A DNA stretch of 14,334 bases from Novosphingobium sp. (GCA_021299075.1 JAJTFU010000002.1:1-14334); one strand, 5' to 3'; shown: positions 1-8,496, counted from the first letter of the stretch. Notes: generated by a model not told the origin, from the letters alone. Program-made: numbers and translations.

Positions 1-2225
1 AGCTTCTCGTCCTTGTCGATGCGCGCGGCAATCGTCGCCTGCACATCGGCCAGCAATTGCTCGGTGTCCTCGCGGCGCTTCTCGCCCTTGGCAAGCAGGT
101 CGTTGCGGGTCGCCTCCATCTGCGCGCGGCGGTCGGCGGCGTTCTTCTCGATCTCGTCGAGCACGGCCTTCAAGCCCTCGTCGGCCGGCAGTTCGTCGTC
201 GAGGCGCTTGTCCATCCAGTCAAGCAAGCGCTGCTGCTGGCGGGTCAGTTCCGCCAGCTCGGCAATTTCGTTCACGCTAAGCCCGGCTTCATCAGGCAAG
301 AGATTGTCGAGCAGGACAATCTGCTTGTCAGGATTAAACACAATAAAAACGTCCGACGCCGCGCCAATCATGTTCTTGGTGGCAGGGTCGCTAATGCTCC
401 TCAGGATCAGCCCGTCAGCGCCATGCTGCCGAGCCAACGGGATCAGTTGGGGGTTGATAATCGACCAGTTGTTGAACGTGCCAAACACCTCGGCAAAGTC
501 CAGCTGCTGCCCATTTGGCAGCGTCACTGTCTTGGTCGCATTATCGTATTCCAGCGGGCGCTGAAGATTAAGATGCGCCTCGCGGACAACACCATCGCCG
601 CCGCCCGCTTTGGCATAATCATCAGCCAGTTCTGAATTGGCGGTAAACCAGACTGCACCACGCTCAGATGCCTTCTGCTTAAGCGCGGTATCACCCCAAT
701 CAAACGTCAGCATCAGCTGGCGCACAGCCTTAGAAAGCGGGGTTTCCTTGCGGCCCCGCCCCTTGAACTTGTCAAAGTTTTCGCTTGTGCCGTGAAATAC
801 CACCAGCGGCTTGTCGTCAGGTCCGACCACCCGCGTCCCGGCAACCGATGCGGTAAGTTCTGCGCGGCGCGTAGCGCGCCGTTCTGCCTTGACGGTTTGC
901 CCTTTGGCAGACAGTTCCTCAAACCGGGCGATCATCTGCCGACCGCGCTCGGCACGCCGAGAAAGCAGCTTCTTGAAGCCCTCAGCCGATCGAATGGCGC
1001 CGGAAGCCACGCCCTTCTCCATTGCTTCATCAAAGAAGCCACGCACCAAGTCTGCGCCCTCTTTGACAAACGGGTTGTCCGCCTCGATCCGGTCTGACTT
1101 GTGCGCCCGGAAGATTGCGTCCTTGAACTCCTCGTAATTCAACTTGCCATCAGCGCGGCTCCCCTTGCCAAAGAACTCGGCGATCTTCTGCGGTGCCGTG
1201 GCAAGGTTCAGGCCCATGACCTGCATCCCGCCATCGCCGCCTGTCAGGTAGCGCGAATAGATCTGGTTGAGCTTGACGCTGAAATCAGCCGCTTGCCCGC
1301 GCCACAGCTGCGAAGCAAGATAAGCGGACATTTCAGTTGGCAGCTGCTGCCGGTTACGCGCCGACAGCGTGCCGTAGTCACCGGCCACAGCATCGGCAAA
1401 GTCCTCGACCGCGCGCACGCCCAGGTTCTTGAGCCGCCCCCACAGGGTTATCTTGGTCTGGTTTTCCAGCCCATAAGCAGGCGCAACGCCCACCGCCGCA
1501 TCGCCACTTGGACGCGCGACAAAGCCCGTGCCTGACTGAATGATTGGCTCGGCATCGCTGGCAGTCTGGCCCAGCGGGCCGCGCTCCATGACCTTGAGCT
1601 CAGCGGCAAAGCGTTCGCCCAGGTCGCGCGCATTGGCCCGGCCATAAGCCCCGACCGCGCCCGACAGCACGCCGCCAAATAGCGTCCCATAAAGAACATT
1701 GTTCCAGCTTTCCTCGGCGGTAGCCGTAGGATCGACCTGTTGGCGCAGCAGCTCCTCGGCGGTCAACGTTGCGCCAAAACCGGCGCCACCCTTAAGCACG
1801 CCCTTGGCAAAGCCTGCGCCCATCACACCCGGCAGCGGGATCACGTTGACCGGGTTTAATAGCTCGGACAGCATCAGGCCGCCAAAGCCCAGGTTGGCCT
1901 CGACGTTGGCGCGGCGCTGCTTGTTCTTGTCGATCCGCGCCTTCATCGCATCGGCTTCGGCACGGTGATAGGTATGGATAAACTCGTCGGTGTAGGCTTC
2001 GTAGCCTTTGAGGTAATCGCCCTCGTAAGGGTTGAAGCGGCCGCCATCAGTGCCGGCCATCAGCATGTCATAGGTGCGCCCAGCAGTCTGATAGACCGGC
2101 TGCAGCGTGACCGCATCCCACAGCGCGCTTCCCCAGGTTGACCAGCTATCGTCGGGCGCGTTGAGCGGCGCGACAGGAAGATTGTCGCCAACGTAGAGCG
2201 GCGTGTCTTGCTTACCCTCAGCCAC
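1..2225 (-). CDS. Very large internal virion protein with ADP-ribosyltransferase domain, 3' end outside window
   Basis: The frame is open from GTG 2225 to base 1 (741 codons), with no stop in the window. The position matches T7 gp16, the largest ejected protein. Residues ~110-195 are hydrophobic and Gly-rich (GLMLSELLNPVNVIPLPG, then AGFGATLTAEELL and LFGGVLSGAVGAYG), a feature of large virion-packaged proteins and fit for membrane contact. Residues ~466-640 look like an ADP-ribosyltransferase of the ART-PolyVal type: VVFHGT (His478), FDKF, GAVWFTANSELADDYA (Tyr537), HGADGLI (601-607) and DVFIVFNPDKQI (625-636). From ~648 it is a charged coiled coil that runs off the window. The GTG lies in the previous stop region and has only a weak ribosome site. 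An ATG at residue 54 is a poorer choice, because the coding pattern begins before it. Confidence 0.8.
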   Translation of the reverse strand, partial: MAEGKQDTPLYVGDNLPVAPLNAPDDSWSTWGSALWDAVTLQPVYQTAGRTYDMLMAGTDGGRFNPYEGDYLKGYEAYTDEFIHTYHRAEADAMKARIDKNKQRRANVEANLGFGGLMLSELLNPVNVIPLPGVMGAGFAKGVLKGGAGFGATLTAEELLRQQVDPTATAEESWNNVLYGTLFGGVLSGAVGAYGRANARDLGERFAAELKVMERGPLGQTASDAEPIIQSGTGFVARPSGDAAVGVAPAYGLENQTKITLWGRLKNLGVRAVEDFADAVAGDYGTLSARNRQQLPTEMSAYLASQLWRGQAADFSVKLNQIYSRYLTGGDGGMQVMGLNLATAPQKIAEFFGKGSRADGKLNYEEFKDAIFRAHKSDRIEADNPFVKEGADLVRGFFDEAMEKGVASGAIRSAEGFKKLLSRRAERGRQMIARFEELSAKGQTVKAERRATRRAELTASVAGTRVVGPDDKPLVVFHGTSENFDKFKGRGRKETPLSKAVRQLMLTFDWGDTALKQKASERGAVWFTANSELADDYAKAGGGDGVVREAHLNLQRPLEYDNATKTVTLPNGQQLDFAEVFGTFNNWSIINPQLIPLARQHGADGLILRSISDPATKNMIGAASDVFIVFNPDKQIVLLDNLLPDEAGLSVNEIAELAELTRQQQRLLDWMDKRLDDELPADEGLKAVLDEIEKNAADRRAQMEATRNDLLAKGEKRREDTEQLLADVQATIAARIDKDEK

Positions 2226-3504
2226 GGCTCAGCCACCGCTTGGCCTGAGGCAAGTGGTCACGAAGCATCCGTTGCACATGGCTACGCACAGTGTCCTTGC
2301 CTCCGTTGTCACTGGCCCCATAACGACCGGGCGATCCAGCATTGATCGTCGAGTAAAGATCAAGAATGTTCATGCCGCGCTTGAAGCCGCGCTCGCGCAG
2401 GAAGCTGCCAATTGCCTGCGCCCACTGCTGGGGAGTGGCGTCCTCATAACGCTTGCCGCCGAGCAAGGGCTTTAAGTGCTTCTCGCGCTCAGGTCCGCCA
2501 AACTGGATCAGGCCAAAATGATTGTTGTCCTTGCCGCCCCACACATCGGGATCAAACTTGCCGCCCGTTTCATAAGAAATGACGGTAGCCACATGATCTG
2601 GCCGCAGCCCAAACTCAGAAGCAATAGCCCGAGCGACACCCGGCCAGTTGTTGGCCGCGCCACCCAGTATGCGCCCCTGCGCCTCTGGCGGTGCAACGTC
2701 GCGCACATCGACGTTGAACTTGAATGGGCCAGCAGCAGCTTCATCGCGAGCAGCTTTGAGACTGGCAGGTAATCCACCCACCACAGATGGATCTAGCCCA
2801 CCCCCGCTTCCCGGCATGTAAGTGCGCGGCGCAGCGCTCTTGATGCGCTCATCACGTTGCCACTTAGCGGCATCCCGGCTCTTGAAGTGGGCATCGACCT
2901 GGCGCTGCAGCTTGGCTTGTGCCCGACCAAACTCAAGCTGGATCGGCATACCCTGCTTGTCCATGAACACGGTCGGCGGGTTGCCTTTCTCCGGATCGAA
3001 ATACATGATCGCATACTGCTGGCCGCCAGCGCCACTCTTGCGGCCGGTCGGCTGTAGCCAGACGTTCTTGCCAAGCATTAGGTCCTTTTGCTCAGGCATC
3101 CCCGGCAACTGCTGACCACCCCAATTCTTGATCGCCTCGCCAACATAGGGAGCGACCCAGGCATCCGTCTGCTGGCTCGGGTTCTTCCAGTCGCGCACAG
3201 TCGGGACCATTCGGTCCTTCTCAATCCAGGCATCGCCACCCTTGCGGGCATTGGTGAGCGCACTGTCGAGCGTGTAGCGGCTCTGTGTCCAAGCCCGCTT
3301 TGAAGCGCACCCCGGCCGACTTGCGGGCGGTGTCGATATCGACGCCCATTGCCACCTGCTGCGCAACGTCCAGCTGGATCGCGTCTTGTGCCTGCGGGTT
3401 GAGCGTGGCCCAGCGCACACCCACCTCGTCGTCGAGACGGTCGAACAGGATGGCATTGTCCTTGTAGCCGCCAACCTCACGCAGCTTGGCACGCAGCTCA
3501 TCAC
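2218..3504 (-). CDS. Gp15-like ejection protein, C-terminal part with lysozyme-like domain
   Basis: This frame is open from 3504, but residues 1 to ~72 are the shifted reading of the preceding ORF. Real coding starts at about 3288 (TQSRYTLDSALTNARKGGDA) and continues the gp15-like protein. Residues ~278-428 form a lysozyme/transglycosylase-like domain: HVATVISYETGGKFDPD gives the catalytic Glu (residue 312), followed by NNHFGLIQFGG and INAGSPGRYG. Such domains cut peptidoglycan locally during DNA entry. In T7 this activity is on gp16; here it is at the end of the protein before the largest one. The stop overlaps the next gene's GTG by eight bases. If the frameshift is real, this domain would lack a proper start and might not be made. 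Confidence 0.78.
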   Translation of the reverse strand: MMSCVPSCVRLAATRTMPSCSTVSTTRWVCAGPRSTRRHKTRSSWTLRSRWQWASISTPPASRPGCASKRAWTQSRYTLDSALTNARKGGDAWIEKDRMVPTVRDWKNPSQQTDAWVAPYVGEAIKNWGGQQLPGMPEQKDLMLGKNVWLQPTGRKSGAGGQQYAIMYFDPEKGNPPTVFMDKQGMPIQLEFGRAQAKLQRQVDAHFKSRDAAKWQRDERIKSAAPRTYMPGSGGGLDPSVVGGLPASLKAARDEAAAGPFKFNVDVRDVAPPEAQGRILGGAANNWPGVARAIASEFGLRPDHVATVISYETGGKFDPDVWGGKDNNHFGLIQFGGPEREKHLKPLLGGKRYEDATPQQWAQAIGSFLRERGFKRGMNILDLYSTINAGSPGRYGASDNGGKDTVRSHVQRMLRDHLPQAKRWLSRG

Positions 3505-4828
3505 TTGGTTTGCCTAGCCCCGCGCTGGTCGCGGTGCGCGCGCGGGCAATAGCATCAGCCGGGCTTGCTCCCATCCGGCGAGCCGCCGAAAAGTGATAAA
3601 GGTAAGCGCTATCCTCGGGCTTGAGCAACGTCTCGGCAATGTTGACGTTCTGCCCGTCCCGGCCCAGCATGTTCTGCATGGTCTGGTAGAGCGGCAGGAT
3701 CCGTTCAAGCTCGGCACCGGTGCGCGCACTCATGTTGCTGAATGCCTGCTTATACATTTCGTCAGGCAGGTCAGGCGAACGGTGGTAAGCCCGGACCACA
3801 CCTTCCGGCGACATGAGATCCACGCCTTCCATTGCGGCCCACGCCTGCCAGGCGCCAGCCTTCTCCTCGCCGCTTACGCCATAAGCAAAGTTACCGCCCA
3901 GCGGCACAGAGGCAAAGATATCGAACGCCTCATTCTTCTTCTCGTCCTCGGCCTCCTCCGCTCGAGCCATGCTTTCACGCTGGCCAATCTTCTGTTCCAA
4001 CATGGTTCGCACCTTGCTGTCAGGGATCAGGGCGCGCAGCTTCTCGCCATTATACTCCTTGCCGCCAACGATCACGGTCCAGTCTGGATTGTCGTTCTCG
4101 TTGAGCATCAGCATTAGCTTTTGCAGATCATCGGCAAACAGGGTGCCTTCGCCCATGTCGCCGCGGACTTCCTTCATAAAGGCACCGCCAGCTGCAATGC
4201 TGGTAAAGCTGCCCTCCAGTGCCGCCAGTTCTTCCGGCGTGCGCATCCGTAGCTGGACAAGCCGCTCCATTGCTGCTTTGGCTTCACCCTTGAGCCGGTC
4301 GCCTTCAGCCGCACTGCCGATAGTATAGGCTTCAAACGCATCGCTTGAGGACTTCTCAACCTTGGCAGCAAAGCCGCGCTCCATCAGTTCCGTTTCTTGC
4401 CGGAGCCATGCGTTGCTGGAAGCCAGGTCGCGCTGAAGAACCTCCCGGTTAAGCGCCTCCATCACCTCGGCTTCGACAAACGGATCAACCGCGCCAAGCA
4501 CACCCGAGACATAGTTCTCAGCAAGATTGCGGCGATCTTCCGGCGTCAGGCCGATGTTGGCCGGGTCCGAATAGATCTTGTTGAACTCTACCTGTGCATC
4601 ATAGACAATCAGGTCTTTGTATTGATCGCGCTTAGCCGCATCGAAGGCTGCAACATAGGCATCGCCGCCGCCCTTTGGCGCATCGGGCATGACATAGTTG
4701 CCGTTCTCGTCCTTGCCGATCACGGTGCGCGCGGCATCAACCGTGCCTTGCTCGATTGCTTTGCGCTTGAGGCGCGGCTCCATGACCTGCATGGCAGTCC
4801 CGGCCAGGCCGGTGATTGCATCGCCCAC
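3221..4828 (-). CDS. Large internal virion (ejection) protein, T7 gp15-like, N-terminal part
   Basis: This long helical protein is placed like T7 gp15, which lines the periplasmic tunnel for DNA. The only start in this frame is a GTG at 4828 without a ribosome binding site. The coding pattern clearly begins earlier, at ~4879 (DSDGAGITQQGVGRIADVGD), so the true start is upstream and hidden by the frame problem at the junction with the small ejection protein. The body is acidic and helical (for example TPEDRRNLAENYVSGVLGAV and VRAYHRSPDLPDEMYKQAFS). The last 19 or so residues after FKAGLDT are out-of-frame: the sequence continues one frame over in the lysozyme-domain part (2218-3288). The two parts together make about 887 residues of one protein. 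Confidence 0.75.
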   Translation of the reverse strand: MGDAITGLAGTAMQVMEPRLKRKAIEQGTVDAARTVIGKDENGNYVMPDAPKGGGDAYVAAFDAAKRDQYKDLIVYDAQVEFNKIYSDPANIGLTPEDRRNLAENYVSGVLGAVDPFVEAEVMEALNREVLQRDLASSNAWLRQETELMERGFAAKVEKSSSDAFEAYTIGSAAEGDRLKGEAKAAMERLVQLRMRTPEELAALEGSFTSIAAGGAFMKEVRGDMGEGTLFADDLQKLMLMLNENDNPDWTVIVGGKEYNGEKLRALIPDSKVRTMLEQKIGQRESMARAEEAEDEKKNEAFDIFASVPLGGNFAYGVSGEEKAGAWQAWAAMEGVDLMSPEGVVRAYHRSPDLPDEMYKQAFSNMSARTGAELERILPLYQTMQNMLGRDGQNVNIAETLLKPEDSAYLYHFSAARRMGASPADAIARARTATSAGLGKPSDELRAKLREVGGYKDNAILFDRLDDEVGVRWATLNPQAQDAIQLDVAQQVAMGVDIDTARKSAGVRFKAGLDTEPLHARQCAHQCPQGWRCLD

Positions 4829-5400
4829 ATCGGCAATGCGACCAACACCCTGCTGGGTAATCCCGGCACCATCCGAGTCGTGGCTGTGCCGCGCGGCGTG
4901 GCCTTCGGTGTGTTGTAGGTCTGGTAGAAGTTGCCGATCTGCGCCGCGCTGCCGGCAAAGTTGATCAGTGAACCCGCGATCGAAGCCGTCTTGTTCATGC
5001 CCACAATGTCACGGTTGAGCCGGTTGACCCGGATCTCGTCAGCCATGCGGTTCTGCCCGCCCAGGAAACCAAGCCGGATATTGGCAAGGTCTGTGCGCAG
5101 CGCCTTCTCCTCAGCTGGCGCAATGCCCTGCAAGAAGCTCATGTTCTCACCAACGCCCGACGCAGCCAGTGCCGCAAGGTTGGCAGCGCGCTGGCGGCGG
5201 TAATCTTCTGCCCGCTGCACAGCGGCTTCCTGCGCCTGCAACGCCTCCATCTGGCGCTGCTCGAGCATCTGCTTGCGCTGCAAGTCCAGCATGTCCTGCT
5301 GGGCCCGCGCATTGGCGCTTGCCGCCGAAATCGAAACGACCGTGCCAGCTGCTGCTGTAGCTAGGCTGGCAATTGCCAGAACCGTTGCTGAAATGCACAT
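4720..5400 (-). CDS. Small internal virion (ejection) protein, T7 gp14-like, with out-of-frame tail
   Basis: This open frame has 226 codons, but only residues 1 to about 175 look like the real protein. It starts MCISATVLAIASLATAAAGT, a hydrophobic segment fit for membrane insertion. A long charged coiled coil follows (LQRKQMLEQRQMEALQAQEA), then GQNRMADEIRVNRLNRDIVG and a second hydrophobic stretch, IAGSLINFAGSAAQIGNFYQ. This is the make-up of gp14-type proteins, which form the outer-membrane part of the ejection channel. Beyond ~4878 the Trp/Pro/Ser-rich residues are the frame-shifted reading of the next gene. A natural stop has either been lost here or a frame change takes place. The true size would be near 170-180 residues (T7 gp14 has 196). 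Confidence 0.78.
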   Translation of the reverse strand: MCISATVLAIASLATAAAGTVVSISAASANARAQQDMLDLQRKQMLEQRQMEALQAQEAAVQRAEDYRRQRAANLAALAASGVGENMSFLQGIAPAEEKALRTDLANIRLGFLGGQNRMADEIRVNRLNRDIVGMNKTASIAGSLINFAGSAAQIGNFYQTYNTPKATPRGTATTRMVPGLPSRVLVALPMWAMQSPAWPGLPCRSWSRASSAKQSSKARLMPRAP

Positions 5401-7559
5401 CAGACCATTACCTCCAGCTGCAAGCCGATGATCGTGCAGGCCAACGGTTCGCTCTGCGTGATCGTGACGACTGCGTTTTTCTGCCAGCCCAGCAGCCAGA
5501 ACTCGTAAGTGCCAGTGACGGGATCAGGTGCGAGTGATAGATCATCGGTCACTTGTCGCAGGATCAGGCGGTTGCCATCAATGGACACGGCTAGCGTCGA
5601 GTGCAGCCCGACGATCACCCGGTTGATCCGCTTGGGAATGCCCATCATTGGGCCGGTTGCCAGCTGCACATTAATCGGCAGGATCTCGACCGCAAAGGTG
5701 TAGTCATAACCCACCGTGATCTCGGTCACGGACACCGGCAGGGTTAGCTCGCCAGCACCGCCAACCGTGAAGGTGCCAAGGTGCAGCCCGCCCGAATTGA
5801 CCGCCACGGTCTTGCCGAAATAGATCGCCCCCACCGTCCAGCTGTCGCTTGCGGCCCCGGTGTAGATAGTCGCCCCGTCCAGCGCCTGTCCGCGATCGGC
5901 CGAAACAGCCTCAAGCCGGTAGGTTCCGCCGCGCAGCACGGAGAAATAGATCGTTTCGCCCACCACGCAGACGCTATCGAAGCTGCCAGCCGTATCCCAC
6001 GGCGTCCACCCAGCCAGGTTCTCAGCGCGGGCCGAATGAAACACCGCCGCCTTGCCAGTCTCGTTGACCAGCAAGGCATACTGCTCAGAGCGATCGGTAG
6101 TGCCGAACAACACCGCCATGTCCTGTGGCTGGCTGACAATGTGCGAGGAGAGGATGTTGAGGTTGGTGCTCTCGTAGCCGCCGCGCGCCTCGTTATACAT
6201 GAACTCGCGCACCGCAGTCCCACTGCCCTGCACATAGAGCGTTGCTCCGTCCAAGGGGAGCGGGCAGACCGACGAGCAACCATAGGGCGTCTGCCGGCGA
6301 ATGCGCATCGTCACCGGCGTCAGGGTGCCGTTGTTGGGCGGCGGCGCAAAGAACTCACCCAGGGCCGTGAAGATCAGCAGATCGCGGTGGCTGACAAGGT
6401 GGCGAATGTTGGAGATATCCTCCGCCCCCACCGTCACCTGGATGCTGTCGCTATCCAGCCCCTCGCCCACATCGAAGTTGAAATACTGGTAGATTACCGA
6501 GGACCACAGCCCGTCAGGAATGCCGGTCGTGCCGCCGAACCACAGCCGCCCCTCATGGAAGCAGACCGCGCCCGGCCAGCCATTGCGTTCGCAGAACACC
6601 GGCTCTGTCCAGTCGGTCGTGGCAATTGCCGAGCCGGTATATTGGACCGAAGGCCCGCCGCCATCCTCGCCAATCGTGGCGCTGCCGGCCGTGCTGATCG
6701 AATAGCGGTTGTCGTCCAGCACCGTAATCGTGAAGGTGCCATTGAGCTGGGCAGAAGTAACCCCGCCAACATCCGACGCGCCGCTGATCGTGATGCTGGC
6801 CCCGGTAGCAAAGCCATGCGCAACATGCGTGACCTCGACCACGCCTGAGCCCAGGTTGGTGCGGAACGGATCCGGTTCGTAGCGCCCGACGATCGTGCCC
6901 TGCACCGTGGCTGTCAGGACAGTGGTGCTGGTGTAGCCGGTGACAGCAAGCTCGACATCCTTCCAGCGCAGCCGCTGGCCCACCATGTCAGAGGTGAACA
7001 CGGCAGCATTGGCGGTGACGGTGACAGAACCTGTCACCCCTGAGCAGCTGATCGTGACCGGATCATCGACAAACTTGTAGTAGGGCTGGTAGATCTTCTG
7101 GCCGTTCGACGCCTGCGTGAAAGCAAAATCAGCCACGGTAAAGGTGGACAGGCCGGTGCGCTTGATCACCTGCGGCGACCACGCCTGATGGCAAACAAGC
7201 ATCGTGTCCGCGACCTGGGTATAGGTCAGCTCGAACAGCTCGTCGGTGGTCCAGTTGCAGCCGCTCGTCACGCTGGTCAGCAGCGCGCCAGCTAGCGAAT
7301 ACACATCAAGCCGCCCGTTCGACAGGCACAGAACGTAGCGCTCAGCAGCCGAAAACTCGAAGGCCAGCAGCCGGCCACGGCCAGCAAGGTTGGCAAGGTG
7401 CAGGGTGCCAGGGCGCCGCGCCACACCGCCCGTCGAGAGCAGCATCCCGTTGCGCAGCGACTTGGCCCCGTTCTGGTAGGCCCCGGTATCCACGCGGAAC
7501 AGCATCAGCGGATCCAGCTCACCGCTCGAGAAGTTGGTCTGGAGCTGGTGGATCGGCAT
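5400..7559 (-). CDS. Tail tubular protein B (T7 gp12-like nozzle)
   Basis: This is the nozzle of the short tail, 719 residues, near the size of T7 gp12 (794). The N-terminus (FSSGELDPLMLFRVDTGAYQ, then SLRNGMLLSTGGVARRPGT) is the signature of this family. Residues ~241-288 (THVAHGFATGASITISGAS to YSI) form a small beta domain of a type common in phage tail proteins. Residues ~317-354 (WTEPVFCERNGWPGAVCFHE, then GRLWFGGTTGIPDGLWSS) form the propeller-type core motif. It is coupled on both sides by TGATG junctions, with tubular protein A before it and the first ejection protein after it. Confidence 0.92.
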   Translation of the reverse strand: MPIHQLQTNFSSGELDPLMLFRVDTGAYQNGAKSLRNGMLLSTGGVARRPGTLHLANLAGRGRLLAFEFSAAERYVLCLSNGRLDVYSLAGALLTSVTSGCNWTTDELFELTYTQVADTMLVCHQAWSPQVIKRTGLSTFTVADFAFTQASNGQKIYQPYYKFVDDPVTISCSGVTGSVTVTANAAVFTSDMVGQRLRWKDVELAVTGYTSTTVLTATVQGTIVGRYEPDPFRTNLGSGVVEVTHVAHGFATGASITISGASDVGGVTSAQLNGTFTITVLDDNRYSISTAGSATIGEDGGGPSVQYTGSAIATTDWTEPVFCERNGWPGAVCFHEGRLWFGGTTGIPDGLWSSVIYQYFNFDVGEGLDSDSIQVTVGAEDISNIRHLVSHRDLLIFTALGEFFAPPPNNGTLTPVTMRIRRQTPYGCSSVCPLPLDGATLYVQGSGTAVREFMYNEARGGYESTNLNILSSHIVSQPQDMAVLFGTTDRSEQYALLVNETGKAAVFHSARAENLAGWTPWDTAGSFDSVCVVGETIYFSVLRGGTYRLEAVSADRGQALDGATIYTGAASDSWTVGAIYFGKTVAVNSGGLHLGTFTVGGAGELTLPVSVTEITVGYDYTFAVEILPINVQLATGPMMGIPKRINRVIVGLHSTLAVSIDGNRLILRQVTDDLSLAPDPVTGTYEFWLLGWQKNAVVTITQSEPLACTIIGLQLEVMV

Positions 7560-8152
7560 CAGCGGCCTCCTACACGGCTACGGCCCATCCGTCCGGTGAT
7601 CAGGCCCTTGGTCGGCAGGTCTTGGCTGGTGCGCGCCTGCGCATCGAGGTTGCGGCACAAGGCGGCATGGCGCAGCGCGCGCTTGTCGAGCAGGTCAGCC
7701 AGGTCCGGCTTGGCCGCGATCGATAGAGCGAAGTGGCTGGCCATCTGGATTTGCAGCAGCATTGCAAACCACGGCGGAAAGCGTGCCTCGTCCACCCGGT
7801 AGACGCCTTCGAGATAGACCTCATCGTCAGCCTGGGCATCGCAGAAGATGCGGTCCTCGTAACGGTCGAAGTCAATCGCGCGGTCATTCACCAGCACGGT
7901 TGCAGGCTGCAGGCATTCGGTTGGCAGCTGATAGGCCGCCGACCAGCGCGAAGCGGGCGCATCAACCAGTCGGTCAATCTGCTCGATGCCGGTGGCAAAG
8001 CGCCAGCGGTAGCGGGACAGGTGATCCTGCACCGTGCTTTCATACAGGTTGGCTGAAACCAGCGCCTCGGTCGTGCCATCCACAAACGAGGTAATGGGGG
8101 CAGCTCCCACCATCACCAGTCCCCGGGCGCAAATGTCGATAGCCGTGCTCAT
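7559..8152 (-). CDS. Tail tubular protein A (T7 gp11-like adaptor)
   Basis: This is the adaptor ring that joins the portal to the tail nozzle after packaging. It has 197 residues, matching T7 gp11 (196). The start MSTAIDICARGLVMVGAAPI and the following SFVDGTTEALVSANLYESTVQDHLSRYRWRFAT have the standard helical adaptor pattern. A beta middle section follows (AAYQLPTECLQPATVLVNDR and DEVYLEGVYRVDEARFPPWF), with C-terminal helices carrying the Ala-rich ALSIAAKPDLADLLDKRA. GGGAG lies seven bases before the ATG. The gene follows the terminator and its stop overlaps the next start as TGATG. Confidence 0.9.
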   Translation of the reverse strand: MSTAIDICARGLVMVGAAPITSFVDGTTEALVSANLYESTVQDHLSRYRWRFATGIEQIDRLVDAPASRWSAAYQLPTECLQPATVLVNDRAIDFDRYEDRIFCDAQADDEVYLEGVYRVDEARFPPWFAMLLQIQMASHFALSIAAKPDLADLLDKRALRHAALCRNLDAQARTSQDLPTKGLITGRMGRSRVGGR

Positions 8153-8168
8153 GTCTCAGCTCCCAATG

Positions 8169-8204
8169 AAAAGGGCCGACCGCGGGAGAGGACGCGGCCG
8201 GCCC
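8169..8204 (-). terminator. Intrinsic terminator after the capsid unit
   Basis: The coding strand forms a 12-pair stem (arms 8193-8204 and 8173-8184, one G-U pair) with an eight-base loop, followed by TTTT and then a mixed sequence. It lies between the capsid accessory gene and tubular protein A, the place of T-phi in T7. The short U-run suggests partial read-through, which the tail genes downstream would need unless they have their own promoter. Confidence 0.8.
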
Positions 8205-8235
8205 AGTTCTGAAACCGCCTCAGGGCAGCTCCAAG

Positions 8236-8496
8236 TTAAGTGGCGGTGACGCCTTCGGTCGCGGTGGTCGTCACGGTCGCAGCGCCATCAGCACTGGTAA
8301 CGGTGATCACATCGACCTTGGGGGTGCCGCCCGTTTCCGAGACAACGATGATAACATCCCACTGGCGCAGGTTGTCGGTCACAGCGTTGAAGTAACCCGA
8401 AGCAGTCACGGTGGCGATCGCGTCAGCGGTTTTGTAGATGTGCAAGCCGGGGTTTGCGCCCGCGATCTTGAACAGCGAGGTTGCAGTCAGAGCCAT
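8236..8496 (-). CDS. Small capsid-linked protein, probable decoration or head accessory protein
   Basis: This protein has 86 residues, is rich in Thr, Val and Ala and probably all beta. The segment TADAIATVTASGYFNAVTDN, followed by LRQWDVIIVVSETGGTPKVD, resembles small proteins found directly after capsid genes in many phages of Proteobacteria. Its function has not been demonstrated; the place and composition suggest a capsid-surface or head-completion protein. It shares the capsid transcript, with only 12 bases between the genes, and is the last gene before the hairpin terminator, so it should be made in amounts near those of the capsid protein. It has no signal peptide or membrane segment. 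Confidence 0.72.
   Translation of the reverse strand: MALTATSLFKIAGANPGLHIYKTADAIATVTASGYFNAVTDNLRQWDVIIVVSETGGTPKVDVITVTSADGAATVTTTATEGVTAT

Noticed and set aside
13..635. Two overlapping plus-strand frames at the left end (183 and 192 codons)
   Set aside because: They are opposite the coiled-coil and ADP-ribosyltransferase region of the large minus-strand gene, whose frame is open throughout and protein-like.
3275..3300. Programmed ribosomal frameshift at the lysozyme-domain junction
   Set aside because: No slippery run, rare-codon or stop context, or downstream structure that I can recognise; an indel explains it more simply, so it is kept only as an option in the finding.
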